Part shown: piece by piece, positions 16,301-24,257 of the stretch
Numbering within the stretch: position 1 is the first letter of the stretch
Layout of the letters: each line of letters begins with the position of its first letter
Assembly (NCBI GenBank): GCA_003241845.1
Contig: QBMN01000014.1
Coordinates: 1 to 41,117 of the forward strand
Origin: Shackletoniella antarctica
GTDB lineage: Bacteria > Cyanobacteriota > Cyanobacteriia > Phormidesmidales > Phormidesmidaceae
Reading direction: 5' to 3'
DNA length: 41,117 nt
Notes under the pieces: model-generated
What the model saw: only the letters and a program-made list of their open reading frames with translations
Database searches by the model: none
Told to the model about the DNA's origin: nothing
Made by a program: the position numbers and the translations under genes

Positions 16301-16673
16301 TCAGGATATGGAAAAGGCCGCCTATCTGCTCACCCAGCTGGCCGATCGCGGCATTGGCATCAGCATTGATGACTTTGGCATGGGCTATTCTTCGCTGCAA
16401 TATCTCCACCGCTTTCCCCTCACCCATCTCAAAATTGATCGCAGCTTTGTGCAGCACCTCGACAGCGACAGCCGCGACTACGCCATGGTGCAAATGATTT
16501 TGGGCCTGAGCCAGCAGCTGGGGCTATCGGCGATCGCCGAGGGCATCGAAACGCCGCAACAACTGCACCTAATTAGAGCAATGGGCTGCCAGTTTGCCCA
16601 GGGCTATCTGTTCTCAAAGCCCCTGCCCGCCGCTGAAATCGATACCTATCTAGGGTTTTCTGAGAAAGGCTGA
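13347..16673 (+). CDS. CBS-PAS(x4)-GGDEF-EAL cyclic-di-GMP signalling protein
   Basis: This 1,108-residue protein joins two CBS domains (about 9-142), four PAS domains (about 165-289, 290-416, 417-543, 544-670), a GGDEF diguanylate cyclase (about 680-840) and an EAL phosphodiesterase (about 850-1105). GGDEF is intact at 757-761, with the inhibitory RAAD site five residues before it. EAL is intact at 885-887, with NLEITENM, IDDFGMGYSS, LKIDRSFV and AEGIET. Both activities are therefore plausible. No transmembrane segment is visible, so it should be cytoplasmic, sensing through CBS (adenyl nucleotides) and PAS ligands. The second and third PAS domains are recent tandem duplicates. The start is a TTG at 13347; the next ATG would cut into CBS1. 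Confidence 0.93.
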   Translation: MNLDPAIAPTPIVVSPETTVLAAIAAMQPIARSSRSGDRQPAWESSANCVIVVDGRQVVGILTASDVVRLTVAQRPLESIAIAEVMTQPVVTLEKTPTATVAAAIARLRRHSIRHLPVVNHQGELVGLVTQDSIFALMETGFAPGAETEAELPLAPVPFAWEMELQASQHYLSDILNNTKACICSFRLYANGTSEYDYYSQGSELIYGYSPQAFKAQAKLWASRVLPEDLETVVLPAAQAVYAGQTHIDLEFRFRHSDGSLRWIAESVTSRWDQAQRCWIITTVAVDTSDRKQAEIALQASEARFRAVFEQAAVGINQADASGRFIQANQYFCDLLGYTEAELLSLRYQDIIHPDDLARDRPLHARQFRGELDCFTAERRYRHKSGEWIWTEMTLSVVRNEAGQILSDLAVAVGIRDRKQAEIALQASEARFRAVFEQAAVGINQADTSGRYIQANQYFCDLLGYTQSELLTFSYQDITHPEDLARTQALQARQFQGELGAFTAERRYRHRSGEWIWTELTRSLIRNEAGQVFSDLAIVVDIRDRKRAELALRQSEAKSRAILAVLPDLMFRLGADGRYREVINPCPELELFFQGRDPVGKRLVDFVPADIATRKLSVTRQVLATGALQCYEQQFETPAGRRYEEVRVVKSGDDEVLYMIRDISDRKQAQAQIIHNSLHDPLTGLPNRTLLSDRLNAAIHRAQRHPHYQYAVLFLDLDRFKGINDSLGHGVGDQLLMAIAQKLRTHIRAADVAARLGGDEFVLLLEDIDGPDKAVAVAERILADCQTPLMLEGHEVLTGVSIGIAIGAERYTAAAELIRDADIAMYRAKHRQRGTYQFFDPAMHTQVLAQHTLEVELYRAIEQNELTVYYQPVMDLEQDRLMGFEALVRWPHPTQGLLTPDVFLPCAEATGLIVSLDHWVLRQTCRQLSIWQQQFPHCAPLCMGINLSAQNFATVSLLEDIDAVLAETGISGNCLNLEITENMLIQDMEKAAYLLTQLADRGIGISIDDFGMGYSSLQYLHRFPLTHLKIDRSFVQHLDSDSRDYAMVQMILGLSQQLGLSAIAEGIETPQQLHLIRAMGCQFAQGYLFSKPLPAAEIDTYLGFSEKG
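14214..14975 (+). repeat. Intragenic tandem duplication of a 127-codon PAS unit
   Basis: Two 381-bp units, 14214-14594 and 14595-14975, each begin DRKQAEIALQASEARFRAVF and are identical for their first 31 residues. They differ at about 26 of 127 positions overall, concentrated in the second half. The break falls exactly at the DRKQAE linker helix, as expected for recombination between linkers. The third linker (14976) reads DRKRAELALRQSEAKSRAIL and is more diverged. Confidence 0.9.
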
Positions 16674-16768
16674 GAGCCTTGTCGGCAGCGGTATTCAGGG
16701 CGAATCTGAAGTGATAGAGTGCCAGGAAAATCGCCCGTTAGGGCCAAAACCCTTGCACCTGATTGCCG

Positions 16769-17213
16769 ATGTACCACCGTCCCAGCCCAGGCCAACTGAG
16801 TTTTGAAGTCTTCTATCTGCCCTTTGAAGGCAAACTCTCAGGAGAGAATCGCTGGGTAAAACTGGCAGAGTTGATTTCGTGGGAGGCGTTTAAATCGAGC
16901 TACGCGGAGCAGTTTAGCGATCGCCAGGGTGCCCCAGCGAAATCATTTTGACTGACATTGGGGGCGCTGATTATCAAAGAACTGCGTCCTCAGAAGGCTC
17001 GTGGTATTCGCCTCAGTGGGCCACCCTTGGGACGGCCCTAAGGCGGGGGCTAATGCCGAAGTCGACCGCCAAGCCCAAACGGACGCTAAGATTCGCAATG
17101 CAGCTGAAGGTAAGTTTGGCCAGGGCAAACGCCGCTGCTCCCTCGGGCGGGTCATGGCCAAGTTGGCCCATAGTACTGAAACCGCGATCGCCAATCTTGC
17201 GAGGCCCTATTAA
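16769..17213 (+). pseudogene. Decayed transposase, N-terminal part (IS5/IS1182-like)
   Basis: The frame opens MYHRPSPGQLSFEVFYLPFE and continues GENRWVKLAELISWEAFKSS, the start of a DUF772-type transposase. A TGA after KSF (about 16949) probably replaces an arginine CGA, since the same frame goes on LTLGALIIKEL. After an internal deletion the reading continues GIRLSGPPLGRP, then a frameshift leads to AEVDRQAQTDAKIRNAAEG and KFGQGKRRCSLGRVMAKL. With a nonsense codon, deletion and frameshift it cannot be active. It joins directly to a fragment of an unrelated transposase. Confidence 0.75.
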
Positions 17214-17239
17214 TCGCAGTGCCGCTACAGCGAGGCCGA

Positions 17240-17662
17240 ACCGCTCTACCGCGACGACGGGCCTATGTCATTCTTTTCAGCAGTGACCTGACATTGGCGG
17301 CGACGGTGCTGGTGGACTATTACCGTTTGCGCTTTCAGATTGAATTCAATTTCCGCGATGCTAAGCAGTTCTGGGGACTCGAAGACTTTATGACCGTAAA
17401 ACCCACCACGGTCACCAATGCCGCCAGTCTGGCCTTCTTTATGGTTAACCTCTCCCATTGTCTGCTCAAGTCGTTTCGCCTCAACCATCCCCAGGCCTCC
17501 ATCCTCGACCTCAAGGCCTATGCTCGCGGCCATCGCTATGCCGCAGAAATCATCAATCTCCTTCCCCAAAAACCCAAACCCGGTTTCTGGTCCCAAGCCC
17601 TCAACCGCTTAACCAATCTGGGACGCATTCATCCTGCTCCTAGCCTGTCTAACTCTGCCTAA
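17240..17662 (+). pseudogene. IS4-family transposase, C-terminal fragment
   Basis: The frame reads AYVILFSSDLTLAATVLVDY, then YYRLRFQIEFNFRDAKQFWG, which contains the YREK signature of IS4 transposases (Y-2-R-3-E-6-K), and ends NLGRIHPAPSLSNSA. Only the last 140 or so codons survive; the N-terminal DDE part is absent and the 5' side is fused to debris of a different element. The surviving part looks well preserved, so the truncation may be fairly recent. Confidence 0.75.
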
Positions 17663-17814
17663 TTTGGCGAAGGTATTGGAAAGGCCCCCGGAGTCGTCAT
17701 AACTTCGCATCTTTACCTCGAACTCAGGTACCTATCAGCAGAAAGATGCAGCGGCAGCGGGTACAGGTTATCCTGGAGTCAATTTCGTATGTGTAGAGTT
17801 CGGAGATTTGTCTT

Positions 17815-18309
17815 ATCGCTAAGAAACAAAAAGCCACTGTCAATCGCGACATTAGAGACCCTGAGGTTCTGCTGATCACTCAGACTGGCGAAAACCTGGG
17901 CGTTATCGACACCAGAGACGCCCTCAAGATGGCCAAAGAGAGCAAACTCGATCTGGTAGTCGTTTCCCCCAGTGAAGATGGCCCCCCAGTGGCTAAAATC
18001 ATGGACTACGGCAAGCTCCAGTATCAGCAGAATAAGCGCCAGAAGCAGACCTCTCGCCCCTCCGTTAAAGAGGTCAAGTTCCGCCCCAACATTGGCGAAT
18101 CTGACTACACCTTGCGGATCAACCGAGCAACTGAGTGGTTGAGCAAAGGGGATTCGGTTAAGTTTTTAGTGCGGCTGCGGGGGCGAGAGCACCAGCACCG
18201 CGATCGCGCCACCGATCTACTGAATCGGGTTGTAGACGACCTGAACGAAGCCGGTAAGGTGCAATCCTTTGACCATCGTGCCCTCACTCTGTTCCTGGCA
18301 CCAGCGTAA
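17815..18309 (+). CDS. infC: Translation initiation factor IF-3 with non-canonical start codon
   Basis: IF-3 keeps 30S subunits free and proofreads the initiator tRNA and start codon. The coding frame clearly extends upstream of the first ATG (17929): KKQKATVNRDIRDPEVLLIT, then GENLGVIDTRDALKMAKESK is the conserved IF-3 N-domain. A TAG at 17794 limits the extension, and no ATG, GTG or TTG occurs in between. The best start is ATC at 17815 (MAKKQK..., nine bases after GGAG at 17802-17805), giving 164 residues; ATT at 17806 is the alternative. Rare AUU/AUC starts are known for infC and underlie its autoregulation. The C-domain (SVKEVKFRPNIGESDY, SVKFLVRLRGREHQHRDRA) is complete. It is not linked to rpmI/rplT, which lie 5 kb away. 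Confidence 0.93.
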   Translation: MAKKQKATVNRDIRDPEVLLITQTGENLGVIDTRDALKMAKESKLDLVVVSPSEDGPPVAKIMDYGKLQYQQNKRQKQTSRPSVKEVKFRPNIGESDYTLRINRATEWLSKGDSVKFLVRLRGREHQHRDRATDLLNRVVDDLNEAGKVQSFDHRALTLFLAPA

Positions 18310-18334
18310 ACAATAAGAAGTAGGCACAAATAAA

Positions 18335-18362
18335 ACAGGGGTCAGGCTACCCTGCCCCCTGT
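18335..18362. terminator. Hairpin downstream of infC
   Basis: ACAGGGG and CCCCTGT pair around an inner TCAGG/CCCTG stem, making a strong G+C-rich hairpin 25 bases after the infC stop. There is no thymine run, so it may be a 3'-stabilising or factor-dependent end rather than a classical terminator. Confidence 0.5.
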
Positions 18363-18407
18363 GTTGAAGGAATATCTCAATGTCTAAACCCAGTATTCCC
18401 AAATCGC

Positions 18408-18566
18408 CTACTCACGCAGCCCAGGAATAATCATATCCAGCAGCAGCGACACGGTGCCCCTGGTGCCCCCGGTGCCAATGCCTGACGGAAACACGCCGCG
18501 AATCAGGTGCCGGTCAGCCAGGGAGTCGGCCAGGTGGCTGTCGTCGTCTACCAGCAAAAGGCACAT
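18408..18566 (-). pseudogene. Unidentified 52-codon frame, probable C-terminal remnant
   Basis: In the gap between infC and pyrR the minus strand reads MCLLLVDDDSHLADSLADRH, then LIRGVFPSGIGTGGTRGTVS and LLLDMIIPGLRE-stop. The sequence is protein-like in composition and ends cleanly, but I cannot name it. It is too short to be a typical whole gene and no good ribosome site was seen, so a decayed 3' end is the likeliest reading. Confidence 0.3.
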
Positions 18567-18795
18567 GGGGTGGCGGTGGGTTTAGGGCGGCAGCTTTGAG
18601 AGGTCTTGGGGCGCATCGCTCCAGGTATAGAGTATTGCTCGTTGCTTGCGATACAGACACGTCGGTCGAGCGATCACTCCTACAGCACAGTTCGCCGCCC
18701 CAGAAATTCCTCCGGCAATACCGTCGCCAGAGGCCGCTGTAACAACGCTGGGATCAAGCTATAGTGGGTCTTTACCGCCCTCAGGAGCGCTGCCC

Positions 18796-19338
18796 ATGGC
18801 GACCAGCAGCACCGTCATTGAAATTCTGTCCGCCGAAGAGATGCGCCGCACCCTCAACCGGCTGGCCTCGGAGGTGGTGGAGCGGGGCGGCGATCTGAGT
18901 CGCCTGGTGCTGTTGGGGATTCACACGCGGGGGGTGCCCCTGGCCCACCTGCTGGCCCAGCAAATTCAGCGGCTGGAGGGGGTAGATCTGCCGGTGGGGG
19001 CGATCGACATCACCCTATACCGCGACGACCTCGATAAAATCAGCACTCGCACCCCGGCCCGCACCGAGATTCCCTTTGACATCAGCGATCGCACCGTTGT
19101 CCTAGTTGACGACGTGATCTTCAGTGGCCGCACCATTCGCGCCGCCCTCAACGCCGTGATCGACTACGGGCGGCCCAGCGCCATTCGTCTAGCGGTGCTG
19201 ATCGACCGGGGCCACCGCGAGCTGCCCGTGCACCCCGACTACGTGGGCAAGATCCTGCCCACCGCCAAAGATGAGGCGGTGAAGGTGTTTTTGCAGGATG
19301 TAGACGGGCGCGACGGGGTGGAATTGCTCAAGGGGTGA
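18796..19338 (+). CDS. pyrR: PyrR bifunctional regulator/uracil phosphoribosyltransferase
   Basis: The 180-residue protein carries the type I phosphoribosyltransferase PRPP loop [18 protein letters not shown] and the PyrR-typical [12 protein letters not shown] and LYRDDLDKI. In many bacteria PyrR binds pyrimidine-operon mRNA in response to UMP and has weak UPRTase activity. In cyanobacteria it is usually a lone gene and attenuation is unproven. The start is ATG 18796 with AGGAG eight bases upstream; the frame extends to 18646 but the extra 50 residues look non-coding. It is followed 85 bases later by fni. Confidence 0.93.
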   Translation: MATSSTVIEILSAEEMRRTLNRLASEVVERGGDLSRLVLLGIHTRGVPLAHLLAQQIQRLEGVDLPVGAIDITLYRDDLDKISTRTPARTEIPFDISDRTVVLVDDVIFSGRTIRAALNAVIDYGRPSAIRLAVLIDRGHRELPVHPDYVGKILPTAKDEAVKVFLQDVDGRDGVELLKG

Positions 19339-19423
19339 GGGGGTGTTACGTCTGGTGTGCGATCGCCGCCACAGCGTCCCATTCTTACCTACGATGGAGA
19401 ACGTCGATTTAGCTTAACTCCCT

Positions 19424-20470
19424 GTGACTGCACTGCCCGCCGTTCCTGAAACCCAGGCCCGCAAGGCCGACCACCTGCGCATTTGTTTAGAAGGGCAGGT
19501 GCAGTGTGCCCAGGCAACAACTGGGCTAGAGCGCTATCGGTTCACCCACTGCTGCCTGCCTGAGCTAGACCTGCAAGACATTGACCTGGGCACGACCTTT
19601 CTAGGCCATCGGCTGGGGGCACCGCTGCTAATCTCGTCGATGACCGGGGGCACCGACGAAGCCCACCAGATTAATCGTCGGCTAGCCACGGTGGCCCAGC
19701 GCTACGATCTAGCCATGGGCGTGGGTTCCCAGCGGGTGGGGGTAGAAAATCCTGACCTCATGGAGACATTTGCAGTCAGACCCCAAGCTCCCGGCATTTT
19801 GCTGTTGGCGAACCTGGGGGCGGTGCAGCTCAACTACGGTTATGGCCTCGATCAGTGCCGTCGGGTAGTCGATCAGCTAGGGGCTGACGCCCTAATTTTG
19901 CACCTCAACCCGCTCCAAGAGGCCGTGCAAACCGGCGGTGACACCAACTTTAAAGGGCTGTTGGAAAAGATTGCGCAGCTCTGCGCAGTGCTGCCCGTGC
20001 CCGTAATCGCCAAAGAGGTCGGCAACGGCATCTCAGCCCCAATGGTGCGGCGGCTAGTGGAGGCCGGGGTAGCCGCAGTGGATGTAGCCGGGGCCGGGGG
20101 CACCTCCTGGGCCAGGGTAGAAGGCGAGCGAGCAACGGATGCCCACCAGCGACGGCTGGGACAAACCTTTGGAGAATGGGGACTGCCGACGGCAGAATGT
20201 ATTTTGCAGGCGCGAAAGACTGCGCCAGCTCTACCGCTGATTGCCTCCGGCGGGCTACGCCACGGGCTAGATATAGCCAAGACCCTGGCCCTAGGTGCTG
20301 ACCTGGCAGGGCTGGCGATGCCGTTTTTGCGGGCGGCGAGCGAGTCAGAAGCAGCGGTGGCTGCCCTGGTTGAAGTGCTGATGGCAGAAATGAAAACAGT
20401 GCTGTTTTGTACAGGGCAACAGAATCTCGCTGGGCTGCGCCAGCTAGGGGTGCTGGAAAAGGTTGATTGA
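19424..20470 (+). CDS. fni: Type 2 isopentenyl-diphosphate delta-isomerase
   Basis: This 348-residue FMN enzyme interconverts IPP and DMAPP, needed for carotenoids, the phytol tail and quinones. Signature segments are [15 protein letters not shown], then [62 protein letters not shown] and [20 protein letters not shown]. The start codon is GTG at 19424. No mevalonate or MEP genes adjoin it. It is an ordinary full-length cyanobacterial idi2. Confidence 0.95.
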   Translation: MTALPAVPETQARKADHLRICLEGQVQCAQATTGLERYRFTHCCLPELDLQDIDLGTTFLGHRLGAPLLISSMTGGTDEAHQINRRLATVAQRYDLAMGVGSQRVGVENPDLMETFAVRPQAPGILLLANLGAVQLNYGYGLDQCRRVVDQLGADALILHLNPLQEAVQTGGDTNFKGLLEKIAQLCAVLPVPVIAKEVGNGISAPMVRRLVEAGVAAVDVAGAGGTSWARVEGERATDAHQRRLGQTFGEWGLPTAECILQARKTAPALPLIASGGLRHGLDIAKTLALGADLAGLAMPFLRAASESEAAVAALVEVLMAEMKTVLFCTGQQNLAGLRQLGVLEKVD

Positions 20471-21021
20471 GATAACGGTAGTCATAAAACCTCATCTCGG
20501 TTCAGATCTAGATCTGCGGTTTTCCTAGCGGCAGAACTCTACTTCTAGACTTGGATAAGGTCTACGTACAGCCTAATAAAACAAGTACCAATAGTCGTCA
20601 TCAATGCTGCTCCATAGCGGTTTTCGTTTTAGTGAGATAGATCCTGTCTAAGTTGCAGATCCCTCCAGTTTTTGGCTGTCTAAGTTCCACTCTATATCCC
20701 CCCTTGCTAAGGGGAGCAGAGGGAATCATCGCGATGTGCTTTTCTCAAGTAAAATCTGCTATAGAAAACTAAACATCTAGTTTAAGCTGTGCTCAGATAA
20801 AGTTACCTCAGCAACTGAGATGCCTTAGGGTATTGGCAAAAACTATGAAACTTATAGGAAAGTGAAGCTGTAAAACCACAGTATTGGGGAGGCAACAACC
20901 CATCGAAAACGATGACTTTGCGAACAATAAAGTTGATGTAATTTTGGCAGAATTACATTTATTATTGTGCCTACGGGCTGCAAAATTGAGCCTCAGACAA
21001 AACATCTGTTTATTTAAGCGT
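20471..21021. other. 550-bp A+T-rich gap with a degenerate MITE-like inverted repeat
   Basis: No gene is supported. CCATAGCGGTTTTCGTTTTA (from 20612) and, inverted, CTATAGCAGATTTTACTT (complement of about 20748-20765) are related ends of a roughly 150-bp sequence. Between them lies CCCCCCTTGCTAAGGGG, a common cyanobacterial palindromic motif. This suggests an old non-autonomous element. The stretch 20768-21021 probably holds the promoter of the META-domain gene. Confidence 0.35.
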
Positions 21022-21813
21022 GTGGTGATTTTATCTCGCTCTGCAGCGATCGCTACAGCTGCTGCTACGGCCTTCATCGGAGCTGCGGCCTGCGTTGCCC
21101 CCGCCCCTGCCTCCAGCGTGCCGCCCCTCACCGGCACCGTTTGGGAATTGCAGCAAATTCAAATGAGTGACGGTGCTCTGCTAACGGCTAACCCACCCCA
21201 AAATTACACCGCCGAATTTGCCGAAGATGGCCAGGTGTTTGTCCAGGCCGACTGCAACCGCGCCATTGGAGAATTTACCGAATCTGCCGACAGCCAGCTC
21301 AGCGTGCGGCTGGGGCCAACTACCCTGGCCGCACGCCCCGAGGGCAGCATTGGCCCCCAGTTTTTGCAGGCCCTGAGCAATGCCAATCTCTACTTTTTCC
21401 AAGACGACGATTTATTTATTGATCTGGCCTTCGATAGCGGCACTATGCAGTTTTCGAGCACGCCTACTCCGCCCCTCTTTGGCACCGTCTGGCAGCTTCA
21501 GCAGATTCAGTTCAGCGACGGCACTCTGCTAGTGGCCGAGCCGCCCGAAAACTACACTGCCGAGTTTTCAGAAGATGGCACCCTGGTGGTGCGGGCCGAC
21601 TGCAACCGGGGCCGGAGTGGGTTTTCGATCTCTGACGATCGCAGTCTAGAGGTTGAGCCAATCGCTACTACCCGAGCCGCTTGCCCAGAGGGGTCAATTG
21701 GCAATGAGTTCGTGCAGGCGCTTGGCAACGCTGGGATTTATTTCCTCCAGGGTGGCGACTTGTTCATAGACCTGACCTCTGACAGCGGCACCATGCAGTT
21801 TTCTGCCGATTAG
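21022..21813 (+). CDS. Secreted protein with two META (HslJ-like) domains
   Basis: After a hydrophobic alanine-rich leader (SAAIATAAATAFIGAAACVA) that looks like an export signal come two repeats of the META domain. The first runs from LTGTVWELQQIQMSDGALL to FDSGTMQFSS, and the second from LFGTVWQLQQIQFSDGTLL to SDSGTMQFSAD. Each repeat has ADCNRG/ADCNRA and an alanine-Arg-(Ala/Pro)-EGSIG motif, as in HslJ-type outer-membrane or periplasmic proteins. The two copies are clearly duplicates. The start is uncertain: GTG at 21022 or 21025 begins just before the leader, while the frame stays open to 20884 (TTG). The lipobox is weak. Role unknown; HslJ relatives affect envelope stress tolerance. Confidence 0.75.
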   Translation: MVILSRSAAIATAAATAFIGAAACVAPAPASSVPPLTGTVWELQQIQMSDGALLTANPPQNYTAEFAEDGQVFVQADCNRAIGEFTESADSQLSVRLGPTTLAARPEGSIGPQFLQALSNANLYFFQDDDLFIDLAFDSGTMQFSSTPTPPLFGTVWQLQQIQFSDGTLLVAEPPENYTAEFSEDGTLVVRADCNRGRSGFSISDDRSLEVEPIATTRAACPEGSIGNEFVQALGNAGIYFLQGGDLFIDLTSDSGTMQFSAD

Positions 21814-21851
21814 AGTCTGCCGATTGGGCCCTGCCGAGGGGGCCTAGGCTA

Positions 21852-21889
21852 AAAAAAGACCGAGAGGGGTATCGCCTCTCGGTCTTTTT
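21852..21889. terminator. Bidirectional Rho-independent terminator
   Basis: GACCGAGAGG (21858-21867) and CCTCTCGGTC (21875-21884) form a perfect 10-bp stem with a 7-base loop, flanked by an A-run on the left and a T-run on the right. It therefore works in both directions, ending the META-domain gene on the plus strand and rpaA on the minus strand. Confidence 0.93.
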
Positions 21890-21914
21890 CACTGCAATGT
21901 ATCTGGCCAATGCC

Positions 21915-22637
21915 TTAGGAATTGACGGCTACCGCTGGCAGCTCGAGGCAGTAGCCTGCGCCATAGACAGTTTTAATAAACTTTGGGTGTCGGGGGTCGG
22001 GTTCTAGCTTGGTGCGCAGGTGCCTCACGTGGACGCGAATAGTTTCGATATCGTCGTTGGGTTCGTAGCCCCAGACCTCTTGCAAGATCTGACTGGGGGA
22101 GACGGTCTGCCCGTGGCGCTGCAGCAGGCAGTGCAGCAGCTCAAACTCTAGGTGGGTGAGCTTGACGGTGCCGTCAAACCAAATTGCCTCATAGCGCTCT
22201 GGAATCAGGGTTAGGGGGCCGTAGTTAAGAATTTCGTTGTGTTTAGCAGCCTGGGGAATGCGGTCGGTGCGGCGCAGCAGGGCGCGCACGCGGGCCAGCA
22301 TTTCGTCTAGCTCAAAGGGTTTAGTCAGATAGTCATCGGCCCCGGCGTTGAAGCCGTCGACCTTATCTTGGGTTTGTGACAGAGCCGTCAGCATGAGCAC
22401 AGGGATATCGGCGGTACGGTGATCGCGCCGCAAACGCTGACATACGGTGAGACCGTCTACCTTGGGTAGCATCAGGTCGAGCATGATCAGGTCGGGAATT
22501 AGCTGAACGGCCAAGGCTTGGCCTCTAACACCGTCTCCAGCTTGATTTACGTCGTAGCCCGCCATCTCTAAGTTGACGGAAACAAGTTCCGCGATCGCCG
22601 GGTCATCATCAATGACGAGAATACGGGGCATTATCAA
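21915..22637 (-). CDS. rpaA: RpaA-type OmpR-family response regulator
   Basis: The 240-residue protein is a receiver plus winged-helix regulator. The phosphoacceptor is D54 ([13 protein letters not shown]), with T84 and K106 (YLTKPF) completing the receiver site. The linker [20 protein letters not shown] and the output domain ([20 protein letters not shown], then [20 protein letters not shown]) closely resemble cyanobacterial RpaA, the circadian-clock output regulator activated by SasA, rather than RpaB. No kinase gene adjoins it. The start could be either of two ATGs (22637 or 22631). Confidence 0.87.
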   Translation of the reverse strand: MIMPRILVIDDDPAIAELVSVNLEMAGYDVNQAGDGVRGQALAVQLIPDLIMLDLMLPKVDGLTVCQRLRRDHRTADIPVLMLTALSQTQDKVDGFNAGADDYLTKPFELDEMLARVRALLRRTDRIPQAAKHNEILNYGPLTLIPERYEAIWFDGTVKLTHLEFELLHCLLQRHGQTVSPSQILQEVWGYEPNDDIETIRVHVRHLRTKLEPDPRHPKFIKTVYGAGYCLELPAVAVNS

Positions 22638-23174
22638 CTAATCTCGACAACTTAACTCGAATCAACTATCTGATCTGAGCTGTAGCCTTGCAGAACAACC
22701 ACTGGGGGCCAACCGCAGGCTGACCTCTCAACCCACACAAATAGCTTTATCAGAGGCTGTATCAGAACAATACAATTGCTAAACAAATTATAAGCATATT
22801 GGGCAACATGCCTAAATTTTCCTGCTTACTCTAGGCGAATTTTTGGCAAACAAACCTCACCCCAGTCTAGAAATGGAGTTCTGCCCCTGGGAAAACTATA
22901 GATTCCGATCTGGACTTGTTACCGTCGCAGCTGTCGGTTTTTAGCCCTGTTAGTGGTGCTAATCCTAAAAACGCCTGCCCCAACCTAGCCCTGGCGTCAG
23001 CAGGCCACGAATTGTGTGAGTAAGATTGTGCTGGTAGATTGTGCTGGTAGATTGTGTAAACAAGCTTAAGCAGCGCAGAAATCTGACAAACGGGGCACCG
23101 CAAGCCAGCTTTTCATCACCGCTGGCCACCACATTTGCCTGCTGCACCGTTCACTGAATTTTCTAAGCTTAAAA
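22638..23174. other. Gap between rpaA and tRNA-Asn with a 13-bp tandem repeat
   Basis: No gene is supported in these 537 bases. AGATTGTGCTGGT is repeated at 23023-23035 and 23036-23048, with a partial third copy at 23049-23056. The part nearest rpaA (22640-22850) is A+T-rich and probably contains its promoter, but I cannot assign boxes with confidence. Confidence 0.5.
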
Positions 23175-23246
23175 CTCCCCAGGTAGGATTCGAACCTACG
23201 ACCAATCGGTTAACAGCCGACCGCTCTACCACTGAGCTACTGAGGA
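23175..23246 (-). tRNA. tRNA-Asn (anticodon GUU)
   Basis: The complement folds as a 72-nt tRNA. The acceptor stem TCCTCAG pairs with CTGGGGA, the D-arm holds AGCTCAGTGGTAGAGC, the anticodon loop reads CTGTTAACC with GTT, and the T-arm contains GGTTCGAATCC. The discriminator base is G and CCA is not encoded. GUU reads Asn codons AAC and AAU. Confidence 0.96.
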
Positions 23247-23453
23247 TTACGTGCGAAACCTATACTAGCTACAAGAGTGTAGTCTTGACAACCCTCCAGG
23301 CCATCTTTTTTCTGGCCCTTTTTCTGGAAGATGGCCCCGTCAGAGCGCGCCAGGCCCAAATTATGGCCCATTAAACGTAGTATTGACCATGGGTTTCCCA
23401 GAATGGGGGACAGTCGTGATACTATTGAAAGCTGTGTCGAAATTGTGGTAACC

Positions 23454-23651
23454 ATGCCCAAGCTTAAGTCTCGTAAAGCTGCCGCTAAGCGCTTTCGTCG
23501 CAGTGGCAGCGGCAAAATTATGCGTCGCAAGGCGTTTAAGAACCACCTGCTACAGCACAAAAATGCTAAGCAGCGCTCCCGGCTATCTAAGGCCGTGGTG
23601 GTGTCTGAGGAAGACGCCCCTAATGTGGAACTGATGCTGCCCTATCTCTAG
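23454..23651 (+). CDS. rpmI: 50S ribosomal protein L35 (bL35)
   Basis: The 65-residue, very basic protein starts [20 protein letters not shown] and contains [19 protein letters not shown], the standard bL35 pattern and length. The frame is open further upstream, but that part is not L35-like. rplT follows 66 bases later, the usual pair; infC, which often leads this operon in other bacteria, is elsewhere. Confidence 0.97.
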   Translation: MPKLKSRKAAAKRFRRSGSGKIMRRKAFKNHLLQHKNAKQRSRLSKAVVVSEEDAPNVELMLPYL

Positions 23652-23717
23652 GGTCAGGGCAGTTCACCAAAGGCTCGATTTACATCTGATTTCCATAGTC
23701 CCAAGGGTTAAACAGTC

Positions 23718-24068
23718 ATGGCACGTGTCAAGCGCGGCAACGTAGCACGCAAGCGCCGCAAAAAAATTCTCAAGTTGGCCAAGGGGTTTAGGGGTTCGCA
23801 CTCTAAGCTGTTTCGCACTGCTAATCAACAGGTGATGAAGGCGCTGCGGTACGCCTATCGCGACCGCCGCAACCGGAAGCGCGATTTTCGTCGCCTGTGG
23901 ATCACTCGCATCAATGCGGCATCTCGCATGCACGGTTTGAGCTATAGCAAGTTAATTAGCCAGCTCAAGCAGGCAGATATTGACCTCAACCGCAAAATGC
24001 TGGCCCAAATGGCGGTGCTCGACCCCGCTGGGTTTGCCAAGGTGGTCGAAGTCGCTAACCAGGCCTAG
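23718..24068 (+). CDS. rplT: 50S ribosomal protein L20 (bL20)
   Basis: The 116-residue protein begins [20 protein letters not shown] and has [20 protein letters not shown] and [20 protein letters not shown], diagnostic for bL20. This protein binds 23S rRNA early in 50S assembly and in several bacteria represses its own operon. It is the second gene of the rpmI-rplT pair. Confidence 0.97.
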   Translation: MARVKRGNVARKRRKKILKLAKGFRGSHSKLFRTANQQVMKALRYAYRDRRNRKRDFRRLWITRINAASRMHGLSYSKLISQLKQADIDLNRKMLAQMAVLDPAGFAKVVEVANQA

Positions 24069-24257
24069 AGTATTTCAGCTAAATGTTTGTCCTAGATTTA
24101 ACCGAGTTCATCCCAGCGGGCTGAACTCGCATCTTTGGAAGGGATATTTTTTAGCTGGGATGCTTTTAGAGTCTGCGGGCAGAACTGCGGCCGTAGTCTA
24201 AGCTCAGCGGCACTGCGGTTTGCCAGTGCTCTGGCAGCAATATGGTTCAACGGCACT

